NCBI GenBank assembly: GCA_039881145.1
Contig: JAYKKI010000005.1
Coordinates: 25,623,001 to 25,687,000, forward strand
Direction of reading: 5' to 3'
Origin: Druceiella hillmani
Taxonomy: Eukaryota > Arthropoda > Insecta > Lepidoptera > Hepialidae
DNA: 64,000 bases
Positions 48,881-60,420 of the stretch are shown in pieces; the first letter of the stretch is position 1; the number at the start of each line of letters is the position of its first letter. The translations under genes were made by a program, and so were the position numbers. The notes beneath the pieces are model-generated. The model worked only from the letters and a program-made list of their open reading frames with translations, did no database searches and was not told the DNA's origin.

Positions 48881-48934
48881 TTGGAAATTATGAATGATTT
48901 TGAGCAGAGGCTCAAAATCGTGCATAATTTCCAA
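48881..48934. repeat. 24-bp inverted repeat, 6-base loop
   Basis: TTGGAAATTATGAATGATTT-TGAG (48881-48904), loop CAGAGG, and the complement at 48911-48934 with two mismatches. Confidence 0.94.
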
Positions 48935-49569
48935 CATAATAAAATAAATACTTGCATCGGTATTTATGTACACGGCCTACAATTGCTTAATACTGCTGTC
49001 AGATTGACGTACGGGATTGATAATTTCTAACTGATATCGCTTTGTGTACCATTTATATCATTAAAATATTTAATGGGAGTCAGAAAAGAACAAGCTCTGT
49101 TAACTGGGATGAAAAAGAAAACGTAAAACGATTTATATTTTTCATGAACAATTTACGAATAATATATGTATTAGTAATAGTATTAAGAAACATGTTTCTG
49201 TTTACAGTAACTTCTAAGAAATGTTCTTAAGGATCACATTGAGGTGATTGCGAATTAACGTTTAGAGACAAGCATTAATGAAATGGAAACAAAAAGCATG
49301 GATAGTTGCTTATGCCAGGCAAATTATTTGAAAAAATAAAGTTTCGTTTTTAAGATTAATATATTATATCATTGCACGGCTTCTTTTGTAAACTTATTTT
49401 CCCACACTCGACAATGACATTGGATACTAATTTACATCGTTCAGTTAAGATTTATTTTTTATAATTTTTAAATTACTTCCAAATTTAATAGTTTAAATGT
49501 AAGGAAAAGGACATTAACGCAAGTCCAAATACAGTGGAAAACAATGAAAATGGAGTATTAAAAATCTAT
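48935..49569. other. AT-rich DNA, nothing recognised
   Basis: The frame at 49042-49230 is of chance length. No other signal. Confidence 0.5.
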
Positions 49570-50770
49570 CGGAATTGAGGGCCCCTACCTTAAACAATCG
49601 CGTCATACCTTTGGCAGAAATAAACATAGTAATTTGTCTTGAATCCGGGTGAAGTTCTAATTGGTAATTTACTGAAAACTTCCGCAATTTTGATCTTTGG
49701 TAACGCCTGATCCACTGTTGGTAATGGATGGCTTTCTCATTTTATTGCCATTTTATACTTTGTATGTCTACTCAAAGGCGAATGTCACCGTTCTCTTTCA
49801 GTATCAGAACGATAGAAGGTATCCATTCTAAACTGCCTTCTACTTTCTCAATAATGTTTCTTTGTAATGGTTCCTTTATCCTGTTTTAAAATTTTTCTTC
49901 TAGAGGTATTGGAATCCTTTGATAGGATTGCACAACCGGCTTTTCCGACTCATCGATAGGTATTTGAACAAGCGTATTTTTCAGTTCTGGGAATGCTTCT
50001 GTCTCTGCATTATTAATTTCTGGTCCAATTTTCAAAACAGTTCCCTGCAGGTTCCTAGTGCCACCATTAAGACAAAAAATTGCACCTGCTTTTTTTTTCC
50101 AAGTGAATAGTGCTCCGAAAGAAGCTAATAACTTTAGTGGTGTCTTACTTTCATACGCCAGATATGTTTTATTCGTATTATATATTTGTACTGTGACTTT
50201 AACTTTGTTTTCATTCATCTTTGCCCATATCTTATCCGTAATCAAATTGTGCGCACATGCAAAGTCATTTAATATGCCCACTTTTTCCTTCCCTACTCTA
50301 CACAAATTCGTCTCATCTCCGTATACATTGAACAAATAATAAACCTCTCCCTAAGCAATATTTTCTTCCTTTCGATCTTCGACATTCCTTATTTCTTTTC
50401 CTATCTTCATAATTTTATTTTTATTTGCGTTATGTGCGGGTCATGCTTCAGCTTTTCTTTTTAGAAAATTTGTTTTGCATTATGCACCTAAAATACTACT
50501 ACTGCGCTTCTACACCCAAAACCTTATCTTTTATTGGTTTTTGTCCCCTTTGATCTGTTTCCTATCTTCTTCATTTCTTGCATATTGTTTTCATTTTTGG
50601 TTGAAACCCTTTTATTGTCTATTTACTAGCTCTAAGGCATTTGCTTCCGTAATCAGTCATCAAAGGTCATATTATCGCCTGTTTTTAATATTTTCTTTCA
50701 CAATTCTTCCGATATATATATTTTTGGTTATTTGGTCGATATTCCAGATCTTCTGTATCCTTAAATTAGC
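49570..50770 (-). pseudogene. pol: Gypsy-type LTR retrotransposon, gag end/protease/RT start, broken
   Basis: On the minus strand a 149-codon frame (50335-49886) holds a retropepsin-like protease: GILNDFACAHNLITDKIW at the active-site position (the usual D-S/T-G is D-F-A here, with the catalytic Asp kept), then LAYESKTPLKLLASFGALF and NGGTRNLQG. The junction to RT follows as FPELKNTLVQIPIDES, VQSYQRIPIPLEEK. In shifted frames an RT start is seen: DIRLCVDMRRANKA-like, then QLELHPDSRQITMFISAKG near 49620. Upstream (about 50430-50500) YFRCIMQNKFSKK resembles a decayed Cys-knuckle of gag. The element is cut off abruptly near 49570, before the RT catalytic box. It is unrelated in position and strand to the element at 1-1251. 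The plus-strand frames 49919-50777 are shadows. Confidence 0.87.
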
Positions 50771-50801
50771 ATTTTAATGCTTGTTGCACATAAGTATGTG
50801 T

Positions 50802-50898
50802 GTACATACACACACATGCACGCACGCACGCACGCATGCACGCACGAACGCATGCACGCACGCATCCACGTACGCACACACGCACGTACGCACGCACA
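50802..50898. repeat. (ACGC)n / (CA)n microsatellite
   Basis: CACACA passing into CGCACGCACG units with ATGC and GTAC variants, an alternating purine-pyrimidine tract about 95 bases long. It causes the Arg/Cys/Val/Ala-rich false frames on the minus strand. Confidence 0.96.
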
Positions 50899-52039
50899 AC
50901 TTGCACTATCCTGGAACAATATAAATATGGTAAAATGTGAAACAACAAAGTAAGTACTTGTATGTATAATAATTTTTCCCTTAATGGGGTGCATAAAATT
51001 CTTTTTACCCAAATTTTAGATGTTTACCTATTTACCTACATATTTATTAAAATTGCAATCTGAAGCATCTCCTTGCAAATTCAATTTACTCCAAACCTGT
51101 TAAAACTGCCATGCTGCATCAGATGGGCCGATATAGTGTTGGATAAACAGAGAGTTGGGCAAAATAAAGTTATAAATTATAAAGTTACCTGTTTCAGTAT
51201 GCAACGTAAAAATACCACTATGCAATCATATGTTATTGTCGTTTTGTGTATTCGCAGTTAAAAAAATTTTAATAATTTACCTTATGAATTTAGTAAAACC
51301 GATAAGCGATTCCCACCATTGTCGTCAGTTTTTTTACAACTGATTTCAGTATATGAAATGGGAAATGGAGTCCCCTTTATTATCTCAATCTTGTTATTAC
51401 ATATAATTAAAAGTATTCAACAATTTCGAGCAACGGAACGTTTGAATGTAAATAAAAGATCTTTTAAAAAATCGACTCCAAAAAAGTAGGTTCTAAAAGT
51501 GAAAAATAATTAACTCACAATAGGTACCTACCTATTCTTTATACATAACCAGGTTACTCATTTTTAAAGTCAGTGCCAGCACTGCAGACCGACACTTTTG
51601 AAATTTAAAATTTAATTTAATTTATAATGTAAATTTCAAACCTTAAATTCTAATGTACTTACAATACAAAATAGATTTATAAAGAGCGAATGTAAGATAT
51701 AAAATTTTATATTTGTTTAAATCGACTGGCGGTGCTGGCATGATTTCAAAAATAAATAAGTTTTTTAATTATCACACTATAATTGACATCCAATTAATTT
51801 CTCCATTATCGTTACACTATAACTAACATTCAATTATTTTTTTCCTAGAATATTGTATAATTATTGAAAAACACGGGCAAAAGCCAGAATTCAGACGATT
51901 TCCTCTTTGTCCAAAATTATTTATCAACAACACACAGAAATGAAACGATAATAGTATCCGCCAGTGGTTAGCTGTTTCGCCGTTTAGGGGTTCCCTTCTC
52001 CATATCTTAAGTTCCATATCAGATTATGCAAATGAATAA
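50899..52039. other. AT-rich DNA with a possible small inverted-repeat element
   Basis: Imperfect inverted ends around GTGCCAGCAC (51573-51582) and GGTGCTGGCAT (51731-51741) bracket about 150 bases of very AT-rich sequence, which might be a MITE relic. Nothing else recognised. Confidence 0.4.
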
Positions 52040-52545
52040 ATAAAGTAACAAATAACCAGTAGCAAAGATATCAAATTACGATTGATTTACTACCATCCGT
52101 TAAGGAGTTTTATTGTTTGACTCTTAAATTTATCAGTAAACTCTGGCCTTCACGATGGTGCAGTTATTTTGTGAAGTAACAATTACTAGTAGAAAGATAT
52201 CTTTAATTACGGTTAATTTACTAATATCCTTTAAGAAGTGCCATTGTTCATCTTCAAAACTCATCATCAGATCCTAATCTGATCGAGGGTGTAGTTATTT
52301 TGCCAAGTAATCGTTACTAATAGAACATATTTTTAATCACGGTTGATTTACTGTCACCCTTTAAGAAGTTCCATTGTTCATCTTCAGAATTCATCATCAT
52401 ACCCTAACTTGGTAAGTAGCGTAGTTATGTTGCAAAGTAACAACTACTTCTAGCAAATATTTTTAATAATAGTTGATTTGTTACCATTGGTTAAGGAGTT
52501 CCATCGTTCATTTCTGCCCCTCATCATCAGATAAGCATTACATTT
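52040..52545. repeat. Four tandem copies of a 130-bp unit
   Basis: GGTTGATTTAC-like anchors occur at about 52081, 52212, 52342 and 52472 (spacing 130-131). Each unit reads AAGTAACAA.TACTAG.AGAAA, then TTTAAT.ACGGTTGATTTACT, CC.TTAAG.AGTTCCATTGTTC, CATCATCAGA and GTAGTTAT.TTG. Copies are diverged by point changes. Probably a fragment of a satellite or of the internal repeats of a dispersed element. Confidence 0.92.
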
Positions 52546-54769
52546 ATACAGGACTACATCTAAAGTACCTTATTTTAAAGAAAAAAATGAATGATCCAAA
52601 TCGGTCCACTCGATAAAGAATTATCGCGGAACATACATAAGAAAACGATTCTGATCAATTCACAACATTTGACGAATTGATAACATTTTTTGAAGTTGGC
52701 TAAGAAACCTCATCCTATAATGTCAAGATTAAAATAATAAGGTCCCCTCACATAAACATCACTATAAAATGTATGGATAGAGTTTATTCAATAATATTAT
52801 TAAAAAATAACTCGCACTACGAGGGTTTCATACATATTTACACAGTTTTAAACATTAGGTGATATTTAGTATTTTTATTCAATTATTTACAAATATTAAT
52901 TTTTTGTAATGTAAATTACAATATCAAGGATAAGCGCTATTTTTTCTTTTATTCTCCTAGACAGACTTCACTAACCCTTCTTTTGTCGTGAATTTTGGCT
53001 CAATAATTTTAGAGATATAGGGGCTATACTTTATATTTTAAGATGTATTTAGAATATATTTTCAAATATACAATTTATAATTATTAAAAAAATATGTTTG
53101 TTTTCCTCATAAGAAGCCTATTCAAATGATAATCCACAAAATATTTGAAATTAAGAAAGAAAATTTCAAGACCTTCATTCACCTCCTTCTGTCCAAATAT
53201 TTAAAAATTTATTGTATAAAATATGTGAGTAAATAAGGTGTATTACTATGCCAATTTTTTAATTTTTCTACGTATCCTGTTTACTGAAAAAATCGGCTTT
53301 AAAAATAGAAAAATGTCAATATATTGTCCACTATTGCTTTCGTAAGCGTAAAAACATGGGGAATATTAAACAAAATGTGGCATTTATAATAGTCCCGTTA
53401 TTTTTACTACGATATTTGCTTTTAAAAACTCATATTTTTTCATATTTTAGGTTGAATGGTTTCAGAAATAAAAGATACTTAATTTGTTTTCACTGACATT
53501 TTGAAATGAATATTTTAATTTTTAGCCTTTGCAATATGTTAATTTTATATTATTGTACCAAATTTAAAGTTTCTGCATTAGGGGATTTCTGAGAAAAACG
53601 GTTTTTAATCAAATACGTGAGTGAGCTTATAAAGGTTCCCTTTTTCATGTAAGGAATACTAAAAAGTGAAGTAGATGAATTTCTGCGAAAAATTTAAATG
53701 ATGAAAGTATAAATAGACTATTCTAAAGCAAAGCATTTTCTTTTAAGGACGTATTTACAAAAGCGCTGTGCTCGACAATGAATATTTATTAATCGTAAAT
53801 CACCAGTATAAGCGTAGCGACGCCGCTTGTTGATGTGCAACGAATTTATAGTCTATTCGCAATATCTTGATAACGCGCAAAGCTTATAAAAATATAAATT
53901 TTTTGTAATTATAACTATAATTAATATATGTGTTTCATACATTATTTACTGGGTATCAGCTTCATTTATTTTGTATCAATAAAATTATGTTGAATCAATA
54001 ATAAAAATATTAATATTATTCCAGTTTTAATTCGTATTTCATTCGTTGACCAGACCAGCTACCCAGAAAGATTGTGTACAATGATTTTATCTTTGACATG
54101 CGGCTTAATCGAGGCAGTAGCAGCTAGTTACGATATAGACCGTCTTCAACAATATAAAAGACAAAAGAAAAGGATAACCGCAGGAGCATATTTTTAGACT
54201 CCCTTAAATGTTTCATACCGTGAGCCCCAAGGGAACTACAAACGACTGAAATCTGCTCTCTCGTGATACCCATGAAAACCAATCTTACTCATATGTGAGG
54301 CAAATTAAAAAACAAAAGAACATTATTGAACACTTGAACAAAAACATGAGATCAATAATGATTAAAAATCACGAAAGATACTAATTACAAAAAATACCAC
54401 GTTTCCTTTGACGCTTTTCTTTTCTCACCATCATATGTGCGATTTCTTGGTTAACTCCAAGTGCCAGTAAAATTTGCATCAGTACCCCAAAATGACTTGC
54501 CTGATGAGGCCCAAAATTCTCTAATTAAAACTAAATTTATGTACCAAACTTCACTTTCAAAACACTTTGTTTTATTTTTCTTTTGTTAAAATGAAATCTT
54601 TTTATTTAGTACTCACTTTAGTTAAATAAACAATCATTAGCATTTTTTTTTAAATTCGAAAATATAAATTGTAAGAAGTAACGATAAAAGTGTCGGGGCC
54701 TCACATGACAAACTTCATTCCGATAATCTTTAGTTTCTTGCTTTCAAAATCTTAATACTAATCGAACGT
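52546..54769. other. AT-rich DNA containing copy 1 of a dispersed repeat
   Basis: Outside 52810-53430 I see nothing clear. A short open stretch on the minus strand near 54430-54520 (EFWASSGKSFWGTDANFTG) might belong to the element that includes the YqaJ relic. Confidence 0.4.
52810..53430. repeat. Dispersed repeat, copy 1 of 3
   Basis: Shares with 56115-56700 a series of landmarks in order: ACTACGAG.(G)TTTC, ACAAATATTAATTTTTTGTAATGTAA-like text, GG.TCAATA.TTT, GTGTATTACTATG.C.A, ACTGAAAAAATCGGCT...AATATAGAAAAATGT and GCGTAAAAACATGG. Divergence is substantial. Confidence 0.7.
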
Positions 54770-55430
54770 AATGAATGATCTCTTAATTTCATTGACCTCA
54801 AGGATCGAGGATCCACAAATTCTGGAAGCATACACTTTTGATAAAATTTCACTAAATATGATTCCACGTTATCTTTTCAGAAGTGGTCATCCTTCGCAAT
54901 AAATTCATATTTCAATTCATTACTACCAATCCAGACCGCAAATAAGCAAACGTCGTGGCCAATGATACGAAGCCGACCTTGTGTTTGATAAAACCACAGA
55001 TTTGTTTGTTGATATAAATTTTACCACAATGGTATGTTCAAAACTCATTTTTTTATTGCTTCATCGGGATGAAAATTGAAGCTATATAATGGGTACTTAT
55101 TTCTTTAATACAGTCTGCGCAATGACTATCTAGTGTGGCCCATAGAAAAAAAATGCATTAACAATGAATAAACCGCACTCCCAGTGCTGATATTTAAAAG
55201 TGTTGCTAATTCTGCGAGTGCAGTGTATTCGTTGTTTCTTCCATGTTTTATTGATGCCACATGGTTGAAATGATTCCCGTATAAAATTTGTTTAATTTAA
55301 TGAAGCGCAATTCGTATTTACACGTCTCTTGCAAACTTTGGCAAACCAAGAAGCTGTTAATAATTTTGCCTATGCTCTAACCAAAGTGAATTAGCACTTT
55401 GTCGAATTGTATTGCGATCTAGATCACGCC
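54770..55430 (-). pseudogene. YqaJ-like (lambda-exonuclease-type) nuclease gene relic
   Basis: On the minus strand, in several frames, I read SANSLW.EHR (near 55400), LLGLPKFARDV, then FNHVASIKHGRNNEYTALAE (near 55245-55300), LLMHFFL.ATLDSHCAD (near 55105-55165), FYQTQGRLRIIGHDVCLFAV (near 54940-54990), FIAKDDHF (near 54890), LVKFYQKCMLPEFVDPR and SMKLRD (to about 54790). The order matches insect YqaJ/PDDEXK exonuclease-like proteins (HG..NE..A...L..., GA.PDG, YYQVQGQLHIT....C.F.VWT, RDD.FW, KL..FY..C.LPEIVDPR). The family resects DNA 5' ends. In insects such genes are numerous and look element-borne, though the carrier is unknown to me. The catalytic PDG is not clearly preserved (replaced near ATLDS). 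Stops and shifts make it inactive. Confidence 0.78.
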
Positions 55431-56114
55431 GCTATTCAAGGGTCAAAACCAAATCTTTCATCAACTCTTTTTTTGCTTCTTTGTATACTCCTTCAATCCT
55501 CTCTGGCTTCTCACAGCTCTCACCATAATAAGTCTTTTGATAAAGGCTTTGTTTTTTTTAATTCTTTAAAAATTATAACATCATAGAGACTTCTTTGAAA
55601 TGCTTCTAATATTTTTATTTCAGAAAAAGTATCTGTTTTGAAAATAAATTTATGCCCAAAAGATTGCAAACAGCCTTTATTAAAATACACTACAGTAGCT
55701 GTATATCACAAATAAACAATCAATGAAAAAATAAAGGTTCTATTATTTAGGAGCCCGATTGTTTTAAACTTATATGTCCTAAAATACAAATATATCCTAG
55801 AATAATTAATATGTTCATCGAATATACCGTGATAACATAAATATTTAGGTTTGGGTTTCCTTTATTCCTTGTCCATACGTACAATTGCAAAAGCAACGCC
55901 TTTTTAAACTTGAGGGTCTACAAACAAAACAAAATGGATATTCATTTATTTAATAAAATAAGTTCTTCTTCAGTATAAAAACAAGACTCGTCACTCGTTC
56001 GAAATTAATGAATTAGTTTAAAGAAGATTGAAAAATAATAAATGACTACTGTAAAGATACTTTCAAATTGTAACACGTACACGTATTTACAGAAAAACCT
56101 AACAAGCAAGAGTA
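55431..56114. other. Transition DNA, possibly upstream part of the YqaJ gene
   Basis: Minus-strand text to about 55550 is moderately coding-like (CEKPERIEGVYKEAKKELMK) and may be the N-terminal side of the nuclease relic. The rest is AT-rich and unremarkable. Confidence 0.4.
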
Positions 56115-56900
56115 AAACATGTACTACGAGTATTCCATATATAGAGTTTCCGTACATAGTTATAAATACTTAAGAGAACATAGTGTTTCTATGAAACTAT
56201 ATACAAATATTTATTTTTTATAATGTAAGTATAATATCTAATAATTTAAAAACATCCTATATATTTATACAAGTATAAAATCTAGAATAATCGCTATAGT
56301 TTTTCCATTAGAGATGCTGTAATTTCTTTCATGTTTTTTGGTTCAATAGTTTGGGAAATAAGAGGGGAATGCTAGTTTTTGCATGTTTTTTGAAATATCT
56401 TGTTAAATATAGAATTTAATATTATAAAAATAAATTAATATTTTCCTCACAATCAAATGATACCCATATGACATATAAAATGAAAAAAATTATTACTCCT
56501 CTTTCATTGCTATATGAATATTTAAAAAAAATTACGTTGTAAAAAATATTGCGGTTCATAAGATATATTACTATGGCGATTTCAAGTTTCTATGTCACAT
56601 GATTTCTGATAAAATCGGCTATAAATATAGAAAAATGTAAATATCTTAAGATATCTTTCATAGGTGTAATAACATGGTATACTTAAACAATTATGACAAC
56701 TAGAATCATTGTTATAGTTTTCTTATAACGTCTACGGTTCATTAATCTTGAAATTAAGAGGAGGAGGCACATTTTTCTTATTTTTTTAACATGTCTCCTA
56801 ATGTCATCCTAAGATGTGGTACCAAATATTATGAAAAAAATATTTTAACTAATCCTTTCAAACGTTATCTTACACAAAACATATAATCTTAAAAAATCTT
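56115..56900. repeat. Dispersed repeat, copy 2 of 3
   Basis: Aligns with copies at 52.8 and 59.9 kb. With the third it shares AGAGAA.ATAGTGTT, TCGCTATAGTTTT and GGATAAGAGGGGGAA-like text (here GAAATAAGAGGGGAATG). Confidence 0.7.
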
Positions 56901-59900
56901 CAAGTAATATGCCTTAGGAAAAGGTAACTTACTTATAAATATTTTTTTTTCAATTTAAATATATACAGAATAATACATTTTAGGAGTATGCCGAATTTCA
57001 AGTTTCTAAATTAAAATATTTAAAATATTTAATTAAAAAAAGAAGAGGGTAAAAGAAGCTAATAAAAAAATTAACATTAATATTTAAGAACTATGACCTA
57101 TAACATCCCGTTGCCACTTGTATTGACATATGTACATACTTACTCAACACAAACTAATAGATGAAAATCTTTAGTGTTAATACATATTTATATCTATTTG
57201 TAAATATTGTGAAATATATTTTACGAAACTTATTATATGTTTATATTAAAACTTTAGATATAATTTTTGGCAACAAAAATATGACAAGATATTTGTGTGA
57301 AACATAAGGAGATGGGTTATTTTGTACAGCTATCTCAGCAATAACGCACCGAGCGATATTAAACACACCTTGGTGCGTACAGTAGCGCGATGCGTGCTAA
57401 ATGACTATTTTAATTCATTCTGATATGATTCACAATAATTTCATCCCAAATTATGCTGTTCATTACAACCTACTGTCTTTATCTGGTTATTCGTGTATTA
57501 ATAGCTGAATTCATATTTGTGGGAACTTGTAATGTATGATGTAATTAAGATTACGTTTAACTCTAAACGATAGGAATCACTGTAAAAAACAAAATAACGG
57601 TACGTGGCAATTTAAGTAGATGAATAAATAAATAACCACACATTTGAATTACGTTTATTCATTCTGATATATTAGCGTTTTACATATTACTGGGAAATCT
57701 ATATATCATGACATTTCAGATCTTTGATCTACTCTTTCTATCTAATTTGGTTCCAATGTCACTTGTAATTATACTTGATTCATATATCGGTAATTATATA
57801 CGGATTTGGACCTTGAGGAGCGATAGAGGTAATTTACACATATATATTTGTAAGTGTTATGATAGTGACAGGTTCGTGTTTTACATTCACGTTTGCAACA
57901 TATGATCCTAATATTTTATATTAGTGTTACATATACCATTTATTAATGTTACATATATTCTGTCTATAAGGTGTCTTTATTGATTGTGGCTGGATTGCCT
58001 TGCCAATGTGTTAAATTTGAAATTATGTTAAATATTTCGCTCAGTTCTAGATATTACGTTAAAAATACCTATCTTTCCAGGACTTGTTTGAAAATAATAA
58101 AAGAAATAATTCATGAGTAACCAGGATAAGTAATCTGGATAGATGTAACAAGAAATATAAAATAAACGATAAAATCGTAGAGCGAAAAATTTTGTGGGAT
58201 ATAATGAATAATATTCATAACAATTCATGTTTTTAAAATATTCGGAAAATGAACTGCTGTTAAATATTTCCAGGCATAAAAACAATTGAAGAAAGTAAGA
58301 AGTCCTAAATATAAATGAGAGCATATAATAAATCATATGTGCACGAATACTAGGAGGATGGGTGATGATAATTGCTTTAACATTAATTGTCATATACTTT
58401 ACTAGGATTTTCATTAATTGCTACGTACTTTCGTTAGAAGACTGAGAATTTGCAGTGTCTACATCCGACCATTATTTAAAATTAGAGTAATAAATTGGTT
58501 GAAAGCAGTAAAAATAAAATTCCTAAATATGTGAAATAACTTTCTGTGGCCGGTGTAAGGTGTGGTGGTATGAGTAAATAATGCAGATTGATATAGAAAT
58601 GAAGAGACTTTATTTGGTGTTATTTGAATGCATAACTTTTATTCGATGTAGTAAGAAAATTATTTCAACGTTGACGGGTAGACAAATGAAAATTGAATAA
58701 CTCATCCAACCAACCCGCACCCACGCTTCGAACGGCGTGTTATCAACATGTGACTTCGTTAAATATTTGCTCTGATTTACCCAGAAACTTTATTTCAACT
58801 GTTTAGCATAAATGGGACTTGCTCGGTAACCAATCCGCTCCATCGCTGAATATTACTTATGTTTTGGCTCGATTTGACTCGTATGATTGTTTACCAAAGT
58901 TATTAAGGTAATAAAAAATTAATATTTAATAAATCTTTTGTTTGATGTTTATATCCTACGAAATAATTATGTAACTCGACCTCGATTTGGATGCCAAATA
59001 CAATATTTGTGTTATTCGAATAGCCGTTTTAAAAAAAATTCTATTTTGAAAAAATTACATTTTTTCAACATTCTTATCATCCGATTTAACTTTTAATCAA
59101 TTACGTGATTCACAAAACACATTTGGTAATATTCGATATCAGTCACATTATTCAGTTAACAAGCATTAATCCATCAAATGGCTCGGGAACTTAAATCATC
59201 AGCTTTTACTCGCATTCTGGCGTATATAACTAATTTATGATTAATAATATTTTTTGTTTGTTACATTTTGGCTTGAATTTTTAGAGAATTTAAATTCTTC
59301 AGTGCAAAGTGTTCTTATATATTTTAGTCATTTTAATTAATAAGTATATGCTATATGATACGAAATTATTTCTTTAATATTAATCGTCCGTGCAAATCAG
59401 TGAAGAAAATTCTCTTTTCAGAATCGACTAATTGATTAACTTACATATTCGAATGATTCTAATATATCGAATTCGAATTATTGCATGATAATAAATCGAT
59501 ATAATAAGTCGAATTCTAATTATTCAAATGATTAATTTTTAATCTAGTTTAGAATTATTCATTAATCTATGGGCAATAAGTTACAGAAAAAAATATTATA
59601 ACTTTCCTACAAAGGTTATGGATATTCTATGTACAAGAATCTACAATTATAAAAGCACATTCCGTTTGCAATAAAGTATTAATAAAATTCAATTTATTAT
59701 TTAACTTCTTTGTATTGTTTTGATTTAAACTTATGTCAATAACTTTGGTGCATTACGTTTTGGATGCCTGAAAATAGATCTGAAATATCTATATTTATTT
59801 CTAAAATAAAATTGATACCGAAAAGTATCTAGGAAATAATATGTGATATTTAGGATTTATTTGTAAAAATGCTAAATAATTTCCGAATATTAAAAAAACT

Positions 59901-59929
59901 AGTTAAGTACGAATCGTTTTCGCACACAC
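56901..59929. other. AT-rich DNA, no gene recognised
   Basis: The longest frame is 58028-58414 on the minus strand (128 codons), rich in Tyr, Phe, Ile and Ser with no recognisable motif. Its composition fits chance in this AT-rich DNA. 58680-58860 is somewhat GC-richer with no identifiable content. 59455-59535 contains doubled TCGAATTC.AATTATT. Confidence 0.5.
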
Positions 59930-60420
59930 TCAAGCACTTATATTTATTTAAAGAGAAATAGTGTTAGTATTAAACTCTTTACAATTATTAATAATATTTT
60001 TACCATGAAAAATATTATTTTATGTATTTTTAGAGGCTGATCAAGTATTTAAAAAAAAATATAAGATTTAGAATCATTGCTATAGTTTTATTGTAAATTT
60101 CAGGTAAACTTCTAGTGACGCTGTATTTTCTTAATTTTAATTTTGAAAGTTTTAGGGATAAGAGGGGGAAGGTAGATATTTTTAATGGGCATTTTAAACT
60201 ATATCTATGGAAATATACCTTGACATAAAATTCTGCAAAAAAGAAGTTTATTTTGCAGTTCATATGATTTGCACTTTCAGTTGATACCCTGCCAATATGT
60301 GAAATTAAACAAAAATAAACCTTCAATTTCTTTATTTGCCCCCCCCCAAAACATATATATAAATATTTTAATGTGATAACAATTAACATATACATGGGTT
60401 AATGATTTACCTCATCGCAA
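59930..60420. repeat. Dispersed repeat, copy 3 of 3
   Basis: Aligns best with copy 2: AAGAGAAATAGTGTTAGTAT, AATCATTGCTATAGTTTTAT, GACGCTGTATTTTCTT, GGGATAAGAGGGGGAA. The 121-codon minus frame at 60030-60395 lies entirely inside this repeat and is probably not a gene. Confidence 0.68.

Noticed and set aside
49919..50777. Plus-strand frames opposite the Gypsy fragment
   Set aside because: Shadows of the minus-strand protease/RT coding sequence.
50761..51012. Arg/Cys/Val/Ala-repeat proteins on the minus strand
   Set aside because: Translation of the ACGC microsatellite, not a gene.
51573..51741. Well-defined MITE
   Set aside because: Only about 9-10 bp pair exactly at the ends, and no target duplication could be seen.
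58028..58414. 128-codon minus-strand frame as a possible membrane protein or receptor
   Set aside because: Tyr/Phe/Ile/Ser-rich as expected from AT-rich DNA. No family motif, no supporting exon structure.
60030..60395. 121-codon minus-strand frame
   Set aside because: Lies wholly within the third copy of a dispersed non-coding repeat; the other copies do not keep the frame.
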